Below are positions 25,583 through 32,870 of a DNA stretch of 64,000 bases, piece by piece. Under the pieces are notes generated by a model that saw only the letters and a program-made list of their open reading frames with translations, was not told where the DNA came from and did no database searches. The DNA comes from Herbaspirillum sp. RV1423 (GTDB lineage: Bacteria; Pseudomonadota; Gammaproteobacteria; Burkholderiales; Burkholderiaceae_D): NCBI RefSeq assembly GCF_000577615.1, contig NZ_CBXX010000010.1, forward strand, positions 1-64,000, read 5' to 3'. Position numbers and translations under genes: made by a program. Numbering within the stretch: the first letter of the stretch is position 1; each line of letters starts with the position of its first letter.

Positions 25583-26199
25583 TCAAATCGACAGGCACTC
25601 CGGCCCATGCCGGGCCTGCGCGTGCGATGCACTTGCCCAGATGGAGCCCCCGCCACGTTGGGCAGGGGATGGGGTGCGCTGCACCTTGCTGCGGCAGGTT
25701 GTACAAATGCGTGCCGCCCGCGATGCTGACGGTTGGCCATTTTTGCATCACGAAGGACAGTTCACCGACACGCCGCACAGCCTTGCCATGAAGATTCCAC
25801 GCCACGCTTCAACCCGTTTGCCGTCTGGTGCAGGGAGCGTTCCCGCCAGTCGTTCCGAGCCAGACCTTGCCAGCATCAAGGTGCATGCCGGCGCAGCCTG
25901 CTTGCGGGGATGCCGAGTTGACCATCGTTCCATTCGGGCCAGTTCGACCCCTGCGTCCTTGGCTTGTCGTGAATCCTGGCGAGGGCACGGCTTGCGCCTC
26001 GGGCTTCATGGCTGCAACCGTCCGGCCCAAACAATTTCCCCGGCGCTGTGCGCCTTCCTCGCGCAGCAAATTCTTTGGGCCTCCCGGTCCTCCACGCTGT
26101 TGCGGCCGCTGCGCGGTGCGGCCAGCCCGTCCCGCGCCGGGCGGATCACCGACAAGGACGCGATGGGCGCGATCTTGCAACCCCGAAAGGAAATTCATC
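25583..26199 (+). other. Non-coding leader of DUF736 with an imperfect hairpin
   Basis: No convincing gene. GGCCCAAACAATTT (26024-26037) pairs with AAATTCTTTGGGCC (26068-26081) with one mismatch around a GC-rich loop that can itself pair. An open frame running from 25828 into DUF736 exists but has no start signal or family likeness upstream of 26200. Confidence 0.5.
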
Positions 26200-26508
26200 A
26201 TGGCTAACATTGGCACCTTCACCGCAGACAAAGACGGCTTCACCGGCACGCTTCGCACCCTGACGCTCAACGTCAAGCTCAAGTTCATCCAGAACGACAA
26301 GACCAGCGAGAACGCTCCCGACTACCGCATCCAGGCCGCCAACGGGCTGGAGGTCGGCGCAGCGTGGAAGAAAATCAGTCAGGCCGAGCGGCCTTACCTG
26401 TCGGCGAGCCTGGACGACCCTTCGTTCCCGGCTACCATCTATGCCCGTCTGATCGAGGGCGAGGACGTCACGCACAATCTGATCTGGTCGCGCAGCAAGG
26501 GCGACTGA
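26200..26508 (+). CDS. DUF736 family protein
   Basis: A 102-residue protein beginning MANIGTFTADKDGFTGTLRT, the hallmark of DUF736, with VGAAWKKISQAERPYLSASL and a C-terminal IYARLIEGEDVTHNLIWSR. These small proteins are widespread on conjugative plasmids and ICEs; function is unknown. The start has GAAAGGAAA upstream. A terminator hairpin at 26522-26546 separates it from the convergent XRE regulator. Confidence 0.92.
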   Translation: MANIGTFTADKDGFTGTLRTLTLNVKLKFIQNDKTSENAPDYRIQAANGLEVGAAWKKISQAERPYLSASLDDPSFPATIYARLIEGEDVTHNLIWSRSKGD

Positions 26509-26521
26509 TCGCCGCCCCGAC

Positions 26522-26546
26522 GCCCCGCCCATCGTGGCGGGGCTTT
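26522..26546. terminator. Hairpin terminator between DUF736 and the XRE regulator
   Basis: GCCCCGCC and GGCGGGGC around a 6-nt loop, followed by TTTCC. The site lies between convergent genes and could serve both. Confidence 0.7.
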
Positions 26547-26555
26547 CCCTGACGG

Positions 26556-26852
26556 TCAGTGCTCAGGATCGGAAGCCGTCAAACGGCTTTCCGTCTCCGT
26601 CATCAAGTCGGCCGAACTGCAACCCAGCGCCCGTGCGATCTTGAGGATGATCGCCAGCGTGGGCATGTGCTCGCCACGCTCGATCTTGCCCATGTGTGAG
26701 CGCTCGATGTCGGCCAGGTTGGCCAGCGTCTCCTGGGCGACCCCTTGCTCCGTTCTCAGCGCGCGCACTGCCGCGCCGAAGGCTTGTGCCGGTTCGGCCT
26801 CGAAAGTGGTGGCGCCGACCGGGCGGCCACGCTGGATTGATCGCTTCTGCAT
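26556..26852 (-). CDS. XRE-family (Cro/C1 HTH) regulator
   Basis: A 98-residue repressor-type protein. The helix-turn-helix covers LRTEQGVAQETLANLADIER and the following SHMGKIERGEHMPTLAIILK, near residues 33-75. It has a basic N-terminus and no ligand domain. It is divergent from DUF2958, and the gap between carries two identical-pattern palindromes (26959 and 27031) that are candidate binding sites. It may control the maintenance genes. Confidence 0.88.
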   Translation of the reverse strand: MQKRSIQRGRPVGATTFEAEPAQAFGAAVRALRTEQGVAQETLANLADIERSHMGKIERGEHMPTLAIILKIARALGCSSADLMTETESRLTASDPEH

Positions 26853-26958
26853 GCACAGAAGCGTCGATTAACAGCACAATTAAAACCACGTTATCTTTAA
26901 CTCATTGGTTATTTCGGCCTACCATATTGGGTAGCGGTATCTCGCTCGTCATCGTGCT

Positions 26959-26976
26959 TTTACGCTTCTGCGTAAA
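26959..26976. promoter_or_regulatory. Palindrome TTTACG-N6-CGTAAA, site 1
   Basis: Perfect 6-bp arms with a 6-bp spacer, in the divergent gap between the XRE gene and DUF2958. A second copy with the same arms and spacing starts 72 bp away. Confidence 0.6.
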
Positions 26977-27030
26977 GCCGGATTCGTATTTCTGTGCTTC
27001 CGTGGATTCGTTGACTTCCATCTGTACGCT

Positions 27031-27048
27031 TTTACGATCTTCCGTAAA
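27031..27048. promoter_or_regulatory. Palindrome TTTACG-N6-CGTAAA, site 2
   Basis: Same arms and spacer length as site 1 but a different spacer sequence, which argues for protein recognition of the arms. The spacing of 72 bp is close to seven helical turns. Confidence 0.6.
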
Positions 27049-27134
27049 TCCTTAATGGCACATCTGAGGCTTTCCGTGCATCCAGCAATACGGCTTCGTG
27101 CGTCGTCGGCTTTGTGGGCATCCTGTCCGCTCTC

Positions 27135-27278
27135 GGGTTCACTCCACAGCGGACAAGTACGCGAGTCTGGCGCACGCCGCTTGCCGTCAACCCCGGCCCG
27201 CACCGGACCGTGTTGGGGTATGACGGCTGCGCTTGGCGCGTGCGCCCCAGTCGCCTCGCTCCGCCGTGGAGTGAACCC
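27135..27278 (+). other. 144-nt long imperfect hairpin before DUF2958 (possible leader RNA)
   Basis: GGGTTCACTCCAC (27135-27147) pairs perfectly with GTGGAGTGAACCC (27266-27278). Inside, GCGGA pairs with TCCGC, GCGAG with CTCGC, GCGCACGC (27170-27177) with GCGTGCGC (27238-27245), and GCCGTCA with TGACGGC. The structure ends 16 nt before the DUF2958 ATG, close to its ribosome-binding site. Confidence 0.65.
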
Positions 27279-27294
27279 TTCAAAGGAAGCGACC

Positions 27295-27645
27295 ATGACC
27301 CACCCTCTCATCACCGACGAACAACGCGCCCAACTGCTTGCCAATGGACAAGCCACTGCCGAAGGCCAGGGCATTGACCCGCCGCCCGTCGTCAAGCTGT
27401 TCACCCCGGACGCGCACGCGACCTGGCTGCTCACCGAACTCGATCCCGAAGATGGCGATACGGCCTTTGGCCTGTGTGATATCGGAATCGGCATGCCCGA
27501 GCTGGGCACCGTGCGGATATCCGAGCTGGCGTCCATCGTCGGACCGTTGAAGCTGCCCATCGAGCGGGATCTGTATTTCGTTGCGCAGCGCACGCTGTCA
27601 GACTATGCGCGGCTCGCCCGCATCAACGGTTCGATCATTGACTGA
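27295..27645 (+). CDS. DUF2958 family protein
   Basis: A 116-residue protein with ITDEQRAQLLANGQATAEGQ, VVKLFTPDAHATWLLTELDP and the FGLCDIGIGMPELGTV motif, characteristic of DUF2958, a family of plasmids and ICEs with no known function. The ATG at 27295 follows AAAGGAAG. The frame is open further upstream, but that part lies in the long hairpin. A GC stem at 27655-27676 follows the stop codon. Confidence 0.9.
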   Translation: MTHPLITDEQRAQLLANGQATAEGQGIDPPPVVKLFTPDAHATWLLTELDPEDGDTAFGLCDIGIGMPELGTVRISELASIVGPLKLPIERDLYFVAQRTLSDYARLARINGSIID

Positions 27646-27654
27646 TAGAACCGC

Positions 27655-27676
27655 ATGGCCCGCTGCGGCGGGCCAT
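27655..27676 (+). terminator. GC-rich stem-loop after DUF2958
   Basis: ATGGCCCGC and its complement around a TGCG loop, starting 9 bp after the stop. There is no T-run, so termination may be weak. Confidence 0.5.
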
Positions 27677-28006
27677 CCAGGCGCTGCCGCCTCCGGCGTA
27701 CTGTGTCTATTTCGGTCTCAGTTCAGACCCTGATCGCATCAATCCAGACTATGCACCGTAGCGGTGCAAACACGACCCAAACAGTCACGATGCCTGGTGA
27801 GCCTTGCGGCACCGTGTTCGGATGCTGCGCACCATCTCCGGTTGCGCAGCCGTCGCATTCGGACGCCCACTGCAACGCTTCGGAGTCCATCGGGTTTGAC
27901 ATTGCCAGTTTATTGAATACCCCATGACGTTTTGACGATGACTCCATAGCTTCGTAGCGCCGATGCCCGTGGCGACTGTTCCTGCTATCCGACAGGAGGT
28001 TGCGCC
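27677..28006 (+). other. Non-coding gap before the DUF2285 gene
   Basis: No gene recognised. It contains a TGCACC-GTAGC-GGTGCA hairpin near 27750 and a GCTGCGCA (27824-27831) / TGCGCAGC (27843-27850) stem. An AGGAGG ribosome-binding site precedes the next ATG. Confidence 0.45.
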
Positions 28007-28804
28007 ATGGCTGAGTTGAGTTCCGATCATTGGCATCCGAGCGCCGCGTATCTCTACGTCCTGCATCTGGACGGCCCGGCCTTGGCCTGGGAATACTTGC
28101 GGCGCGACCTGGACTACCAGCGTGACTGGTTACGCCGTCACCGCCACCCCGGCCAGGCGCAGCGCTGGGGCCTGCGTCTGCTGGAAGACCCCGACCAGGA
28201 TGCGCGGGACGTGCACCCAGTCTGGTTTCCCGACCACGATACCGTGGTGCAGCTCTATCCCGATGCCGATCCGCCACCCAATGCCAGCCTCTTCGAATTC
28301 TGGTGTATCCCCGGCCACAAACAACTGATCCATGACGGTCGACGCCTGGTGCTGGTCGTCCGGCAACCGGGTTGCTGCCTGCGCTTGGCACTCGCGCCAG
28401 CGCTGGAGGACGGCATGGCCTATGTCTACGCCATCCGCGCCTGCCAAGCGCCTTGCGTCCGCTATCGCGCGCTGGCGGGCGAACTGAACAAGCTGCAGGA
28501 GGCCAGCAACACCACGCCTGCGGGAGTGGTCAAACCGCGTCCATCCCCGTCGTCATTGCTGGAACTACACACCCTACAGGCGCTCGACGGCACCCTGGCG
28601 GGTGCGTCTTTGCGCACGGTGGCCGACGTGCTGTTCGGCCCCGATGCCGTGGCCGAGGGCTGGCACGCTGATGGCGATCTGCGCGCCCGCGTGCGCCGCC
28701 TGGTGCAGCGCGGGAAAAAGCTGATGCGCGGCGGCTATCGCCGCCTCGCACAGCTTCCGCCGCTTGAGCAGGGACGTTTTGCATCGGACGCGAATCGTCC
28801 CTGA
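28007..28804 (+). CDS. DUF2285 domain protein with N-terminal regulator-like domain
   Basis: A 265-residue protein. The N-terminal third (WHPSAAYLYVLHLDGPALAW, then EYLRRDLDYQRDWLRRH) is the transcriptional-regulator-like domain common before DUF2285. The C-terminal part (LHTLQALDGTLAGASLRTVA, with RRLVQRGKKLMRGGYRRLA at the end) is DUF2285. Such proteins occur next to AlpA and RepA in this ICE family. DNA binding is likely; a regulatory role over replication or excision is inferred. Confidence 0.85.
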   Translation: MAELSSDHWHPSAAYLYVLHLDGPALAWEYLRRDLDYQRDWLRRHRHPGQAQRWGLRLLEDPDQDARDVHPVWFPDHDTVVQLYPDADPPPNASLFEFWCIPGHKQLIHDGRRLVLVVRQPGCCLRLALAPALEDGMAYVYAIRACQAPCVRYRALAGELNKLQEASNTTPAGVVKPRPSPSSLLELHTLQALDGTLAGASLRTVADVLFGPDAVAEGWHADGDLRARVRRLVQRGKKLMRGGYRRLAQLPPLEQGRFASDANRP

Positions 28805-28888
28805 GCAAAACGCCGTGCTTTCTTGAGACTGGCCTCCATCCGGTCGCGCTGTTGTGGCCGGCGACCCTGACCGATGGAGGTTCACACC

Positions 28889-29185
28889 ATGAGACCAGCT
28901 CCTTTGCGGCCCGCTACCGCACCCACAACTACTGCCACGCAGCCAGCCCGCTACCTCACCAATGACGAGGCCGCAGAGTTTCTGCGGCTGTCGCCGCGCA
29001 CGTTAGAAAAACAGCGCGTCATCGGCGGCGGACCGCGCTTCCGCAAATTCGGCCGACGTGTCATGTACGCGGTGGCCGACCTCGAAACCTGGGCGGATGC
29101 CCGCAGTTTCGAGGCCACCTCTGATCCCGAATACGCCGAGCGCCATTCTGGCGACAGCCGCGATGGTCAACATGGGCGCCGCTGA
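28889..29185 (+). CDS. AlpA/excisionase-type helix-turn-helix protein
   Basis: A 98-residue protein starting at the ATG at 28889, with GGAGG 8 bases upstream; an ATG at 28874 would place the ribosome-binding site inside the gene. The winged-helix reads YLTNDEAAEFLRLSPRTLEK and GPRFRKFGRRVMYAVADLE, typical of MerR-like excisionases. It likely aids excision or regulates the adjacent replication genes. Confidence 0.85.
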   Translation: MRPAPLRPATAPTTTATQPARYLTNDEAAEFLRLSPRTLEKQRVIGGGPRFRKFGRRVMYAVADLETWADARSFEATSDPEYAERHSGDSRDGQHGRR

Positions 29186-29220
29186 GGTTAGACAGGCCAG
29201 GCGCGCCGGTGGCCCTCACC

Positions 29221-29709
29221 ATGTCCAGCCCATCGCTGCCGCCAGCGCAGCCGATGCAGCAGCGCGAACAGCTCGACCTGTTTCGCGCGCTGCCGGGCGA
29301 CATGGCGCCTCGCGACGCCCAGGACCTGATGGCCTATCCGTTTTTCTCGCTGGCCAAGTCGCGGCGTATCGCGCCGATCGACTTTCGTTCCGGTGGCGTG
29401 ACCGTACGCGTGGAGGGAACACAAGAGCACGGCATCGCCACAATCTGGGATGCCGACATCCTGATCTGGGCGGCCAGCCAGATCGTGGAAGCGCGGGATG
29501 CTGGCATCCGCAGCTCCCGCCGGATGCAGGCCACCCCCTACGAGATCCTGCGTTTCATTGGGCGCGGTACGTCGTTGCACGACTACCAACGCCTGAAGGC
29601 GGCGCTGGACCGCTTGCAGTCCACCAGCGTGGCAACCTCGATCCGGGAAACGACAGGCCGACGCCTGCACCGCTTCTCATGGATCAACGAGTGGAAGGAG
29701 CGGGCCGAC
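29221..29709 (+). pseudogene. repA: RepA replication initiator, N-terminal part split by a MITE
   Basis: 163 codons of a replication initiator protein A. It includes DLMAYPFFSLAKSRRIAPID, the typical family block, and TPYEILRFIGRGTSLHDYQR. Translation would run 1 codon into the insert and stop (TGT TAA at 29710-29715). Removing the 237-bp insert and one GCCGAC restores a protein of about 283 residues with the fragment at 29953. The start may be GTG at 29209 or ATG at 29221. Split products could still fold, but full function is doubtful. Confidence 0.9.
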
Positions 29710-29946
29710 TGTTAACGGCGGCGTAAATCCGCTGAAAAATGGCGGCGGAAATTGGTGTCGAGCAAATTTTGTTTGCCAAGGTCACAAAGGGGCTTTGTGA
29801 CCCAATGTGATTGTTTTCCCCTGTGGGCCGCATCAAGGGTACGCTTCGCCGGGCTGTCGCCCGCCCTTGACCCGACCCACAGGGCATATTTCGTGCCTGC
29901 TTTTATGCCGCCACCAGATTTACGCGGAAACTGACAGCCATCGACA
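29710..29946 (-). mobile_element. 237-bp IS21-related miniature element inserted in repA
   Basis: Starts TGTTAACGGCGGCG and ends ...GACAGCCATCGACA. It is flanked by GCCGAC direct repeats at 29704-29709 and 29947-29952. Its right end in reverse complement shares GGCTGTCAGTTTCCGCG and the following TAAATCTGGTG with the left end of the IS at 20068. Its left end resembles that IS's right end. It is thus inverted relative to the IS and probably moved in trans. There is no coding capacity. Two hairpins lie inside (29780-29802 and 29819-29884). Confidence 0.9.
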
Positions 29947-29952
29947 GCCGAC

Positions 29953-30315
29953 AGCAAGGGGGTTCCGCTGGGCCTCGAATTGATTCTGCCGGACTGGTTC
30001 TATGCCGGCGTGCTGGACGAAGCCCTGGTACTGACCATCGACCCGGCGTATTTCAAGCTCACGGGCGGCATCGAGCGCTGGCTGTATCGGCTGGTGCGCA
30101 AACACGGTGGCAAGCAGCCCGGTGGCTGGCAGTTCGACTTCCCGCACCTGCACCGCAAATCGGGCAGCTCGGCACGCTTCTCGGACTTCGCCTACGACCT
30201 GCGTGCCTTGGTGGCACGGCAGTCGTTGCCGGGTTACACCCTGAGCATCGAGCGATTGCCGGGAGAGCCGGAAATCCTGGCTTTCCGGCCCGTGCCGCAA
30301 ACGGCACGGGGATAA
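29953..30315 (+). pseudogene. repA: RepA replication initiator, C-terminal part
   Basis: 120 codons that complete RepA after the insertion: GVPLGLELILPDWFYAGVLD, then LTGGIERWLYRLVRKHGGKQ and the winged-helix end with FRPVPQTARG. The junction with the N-terminal part is exact and in frame without the insert. A separate start inside the insert region is not evident. Confidence 0.9.
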
Positions 30316-30338
30316 GTCGTGGACAACCTGTGAATGGC

Positions 30339-30405
30339 CTCGTGCTATCAGGCGCAAGGTGGCTCGTGCTATCGGGAGTACGTCTCTCGTGCTATCAGGA
30401 GTACG
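30339..30405 (+). repeat. Three iteron-like repeats downstream of repA (candidate oriV)
   Basis: CTCGTGCTATC followed by (A/G)GG occurs at 30339, 30363 and 30386, spaced 24 and 23 bp. The last two extend to CTCGTGCTATC-N-GGAGTACG. An AT-rich stretch with repeated CTAACTT-like words follows to about 30500. This matches the layout of iteron origins next to their initiator gene. Confidence 0.7.
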
Positions 30406-30503
30406 AATCGCCCGCAAAGCCAGTAACGGCGCTGGTTCCCGCCTCCCTTAACTTACCTAACTTAAAACCTCTAACTTTTAATATCAATCACAAGGTTAAA
30501 TCC

Positions 30504-30804
30504 ACCGGCTTCCAGCCGGTCAGCTTCAGCAGTGAAAATGAGGGTGCTGGGGGTGTAAATTGTTCGAAGAATTTCCGCATCTGAAGAAGCGGTAACGGGG
30601 GGGGGCGACTCATTTGGGCGCGGGCTACTTTTGTGCCACGGTAGGGCAGATAACTGAAGAGATGATCAAGAACTATTTGGAGCATCATTTTGAGCCGAAC
30701 CCGAACGATGATTTCAAGACGGAACCGTAGAAGGACGCGTCGTTCAGGCGACGCGTATCAGGACTTCCAGTCCGCAACCCAAACCCACCAGCTTCAGCTG
30801 GTGG
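30504..30804 (+). mobile_element. IS200/IS605-like remnant
   Basis: Subterminal hairpins at 30504-30520 (ACCGGCT, loop TCC, AGCCGGT) and 30785-30804 (CCACCAGCT, loop TC, AGCTGGTGG) frame a segment holding the C-terminal end of a TnpA-like gene (30614-30730). Size and content indicate an internally deleted copy. Confidence 0.6.
30614..30730 (+). pseudogene. C-terminal remnant of an IS200-type TnpA transposase
   Basis: 38 codons reading LGAGYFCATVGQITEEMIKN and then YLEHHFEPNPNDDF, which matches the end of IS200/IS605 Y1 transposases (the GYF.ATVG block and following helix). The catalytic HUH and most of the protein are absent upstream. Confidence 0.65.
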
Positions 30805-30896
30805 TTGTTTAGTAAGAGCGTGCCGGTTCGGTGGATAAGTGCTGAAACCGGCTTTGAACCCCGCTTTCAAAACCGTTTGCCAGCAGGAGCAAGGCC

Positions 30897-31535
30897 ATGA
30901 TCATCGCCTTGCTCAACCAAAAAGGCGGGGTCGGCAAGACCACGCTCGCCACCCACATCGCCGGTGAACTAGCGATGCAGGGCAAGCAAGTCATCCTGCT
31001 GGATGCCGATCCGCAAGGGTCATCCCTGGATTGGACACAACGGCGCAGCCAGCAAGGGCTGCCCAGATTGTTCAGCGCAGTCGGCTTGGCAAGGGAAACC
31101 CTGCACCAGGAAGCGCCAGAACTGGCCAGGCGCTGCGATCACATCGTTATTGATGGGCCGCCCAGAATCGCCGCACTCGCGCGCTCCGCGCTGCTGGCGG
31201 CCGACTGCGTGCTGATCCCGGTGCAACCCAGCCCTTATGACGTCTGGGCCAGCGCCGAGATGGTAGCGTTGATCCGCGAGGCCCAGGTCTTCAGGCCAAC
31301 GCTGCGCGCGGCCTTCGTCATCAACCGGCGTGTCAGTACCACGGTCATCGGACGCGAAGCGCGCAACTCGCTTGCCGATCAACCGCTGCCCGCACTGCGC
31401 GCAGAGGTGCGCCAACGTATCGTCTTCGCCGACAGCGTGGCGGCTGGCCGGCTTGCACGCGAGCTGGTGCCGGACAGCGCTGCTGCGCGCGAAATCACTG
31501 CGCTGGTGGATGAGCTGCTGCGGTGGTCGCCATGA
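30897..31535 (+). CDS. parA: ParA-family partition ATPase
   Basis: A 212-residue Walker-type ATPase. The deviant Walker A is NQKGGVGKTTLATH (residues 8-21), Walker A' LLDADPQGSSLDW and Walker B HIVIDGPPR. It should act in segregation of the excised element or its copies. An AGCAAGGCC sequence precedes the ATG, and the stop overlaps the next small gene (ATGA). The large ParB-like gene elsewhere in the ICE is broken, so the real partner may be the 80-residue product downstream. Confidence 0.93.
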   Translation: MIIALLNQKGGVGKTTLATHIAGELAMQGKQVILLDADPQGSSLDWTQRRSQQGLPRLFSAVGLARETLHQEAPELARRCDHIVIDGPPRIAALARSALLAADCVLIPVQPSPYDVWASAEMVALIREAQVFRPTLRAAFVINRRVSTTVIGREARNSLADQPLPALRAEVRQRIVFADSVAAGRLARELVPDSAAAREITALVDELLRWSP

Positions 31536-31774
31536 GCAGCAAGCGCATCGCCATCGGCGCACGTCCACCGGCGAATCCGCAAGCCGAAGCCTGGATTCGC
31601 CAAGGGGAAGGTGCAGACATCAACAAGGGCGACCTCTACACCGCACGCCTGACCCTCGACGTGACGCCCGCGCTGCGCGCTCGCATCAAGGTCTCTGCTT
31701 TCACCCAAGGCACCACGGTGGCCGAACTGCTGCGCGCCATGCTGGAACGGGAGTTTCCGGAGAAGACGTCATGA
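31532..31774 (+). CDS. Small parA-linked protein, possible centromere-binding partner
   Basis: An 80-residue protein starting inside the parA stop codon. RLTLDVTPALRARIKVSAFT and the following TVAELLRAMLEREF look like a ribbon-helix-helix fold, as in many small ParB-type or ParG-like proteins. The stop overlaps the DUF2840 start. A role as ParA partner is inferred from position and fold. Confidence 0.75.
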   Translation: MSSKRIAIGARPPANPQAEAWIRQGEGADINKGDLYTARLTLDVTPALRARIKVSAFTQGTTVAELLRAMLEREFPEKTS

Positions 31775-32313
31775 CTACAAATACGCAGAACCAAACACCA
31801 ACGAAAGCAGCGGTATCGCCGTCATTACACGCTGTCACTGGCCACGCAGGCAACATGCCGTTGACCCGCGTGGCGCTCGCTTACGTGGACAAGCGCATCA
31901 ATCTCTATCTGCGCTTCGGCAACCCGGCGCGCACCATCCAGCTTGACCGCTGGCGGCGCAGCGCGGTGTTCCTGGCGGCATCCATCTTCTGTCGCATTCG
32001 CTGGGAGTCCAACGACTACGGTACGACACGCTGGCAACTCATGGTGATGCAGGCCTGCACGCCGCTGGACGAGGTGCAGCGCATTCCCGGCATACACCCC
32101 GGCGCGCGCATCCTGCTGCACGCCGAAGGTGAGCGACAGGCGCAGTCCCTGCTGCCATTGATCGACGCCATCGAGGCGCTGGGCATCAACCCCATCGACG
32201 TGTCGCCCGCGTACTGGCGCACGCTGGGCAACCGTCTCTCTGCACACCTGGCGCTGCCGCAATACACCGCCGAGCGGCATGCCGCCTGGCTCGCCGGGAG
32301 GGAATTGCAATGA
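31771..32313 (+). CDS. DUF2840 domain protein
   Basis: A 180-residue protein with LTRVALAYVDKRINLYLRFG, SIFCRIRWESNDYGTTRWQL and a C-terminal PAYWRTLGNRLSAHLAL, recognised as DUF2840, regularly found between parA and traF in this ICE family. No enzymatic motif is visible. It overlaps both neighbours by four bases, so translation is coupled through parA to traF. Confidence 0.85.
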   Translation: MTTNTQNQTPTKAAVSPSLHAVTGHAGNMPLTRVALAYVDKRINLYLRFGNPARTIQLDRWRRSAVFLAASIFCRIRWESNDYGTTRWQLMVMQACTPLDEVQRIPGIHPGARILLHAEGERQAQSLLPLIDAIEALGINPIDVSPAYWRTLGNRLSAHLALPQYTAERHAAWLAGRELQ

Positions 32314-32870
32314 CTGCGGCAACGATCAAACCTCGCTCGCGCATGCGCACTCACCTCGTGCTGGCAGTGCTGTCCGCTTGCGGCCTTGCCGCGCTGGCCT
32401 GGGCATCCTTCGTGACGCCTTCGGCACATGTCGTCTACAACCCGTCCAACAGTGTGCCGGTCGGCTGGTATCGCATCGAATCGGTCAATTCGCCAGCCGA
32501 CTCGCTGCACGTCGGCAGCATCGTGCTGGCCCAGCTTCCGGCAGAAGCGGCCGCACTGGCTGCGCAGCGTGGCTACTTGCCGCCGCACATCCCGCTGCTC
32601 AAACGTGTTGGTGCGGTTGCATCTCAACACGTCTGCATCGTGAATGGTGTCGTGCGCATTGACGGCGTGCCCGTGGCCGCCGTGTTGCGCGCCGACCGGT
32701 TGGGTCGCCCTCTACCTTCCTGGCCGCAGTGTCGGGCGCTTGCCGAAGGTGAATTGTTTTTGCTCAGCGCGACTAATCCGGCGTCGTTCGATAGCCGGTA
32801 TTTCGGGCCGATTGCTGCATCCACCGTGATCGGTACGGCGCAGCCGATTTACCTGGAGAAGCAACCATGA
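32310..32870 (+). CDS. traF: TraF-type S26 signal peptidase
   Basis: A 186-residue membrane-anchored serine protease of the TraF/LepB superfamily. One N-terminal transmembrane segment (LVLAVLSACGLAALAW) precedes the nucleophile motif NSVPVGWYR (Ser near residue 49) and the general base in PLLKRVGA (Lys near 95). In IncP-type systems TraF cyclises and matures the TrbC pilin, so it should work with trbC at 43852. Confidence 0.9.
   Translation: MTAATIKPRSRMRTHLVLAVLSACGLAALAWASFVTPSAHVVYNPSNSVPVGWYRIESVNSPADSLHVGSIVLAQLPAEAAALAAQRGYLPPHIPLLKRVGAVASQHVCIVNGVVRIDGVPVAAVLRADRLGRPLPSWPQCRALAEGELFLLSATNPASFDSRYFGPIAASTVIGTAQPIYLEKQP

Noticed and set aside
25828-26199. In-frame extension upstream of DUF736
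   Set aside because: DUF736 proteins begin MANIG as at 26200, and the extension lies in a structured leader without a start signal.
27135-27278. Integron attC site
   Set aside because: No GTTRRRY/RYYYAAC core sites are at the ends and there is no integron integrase nearby.
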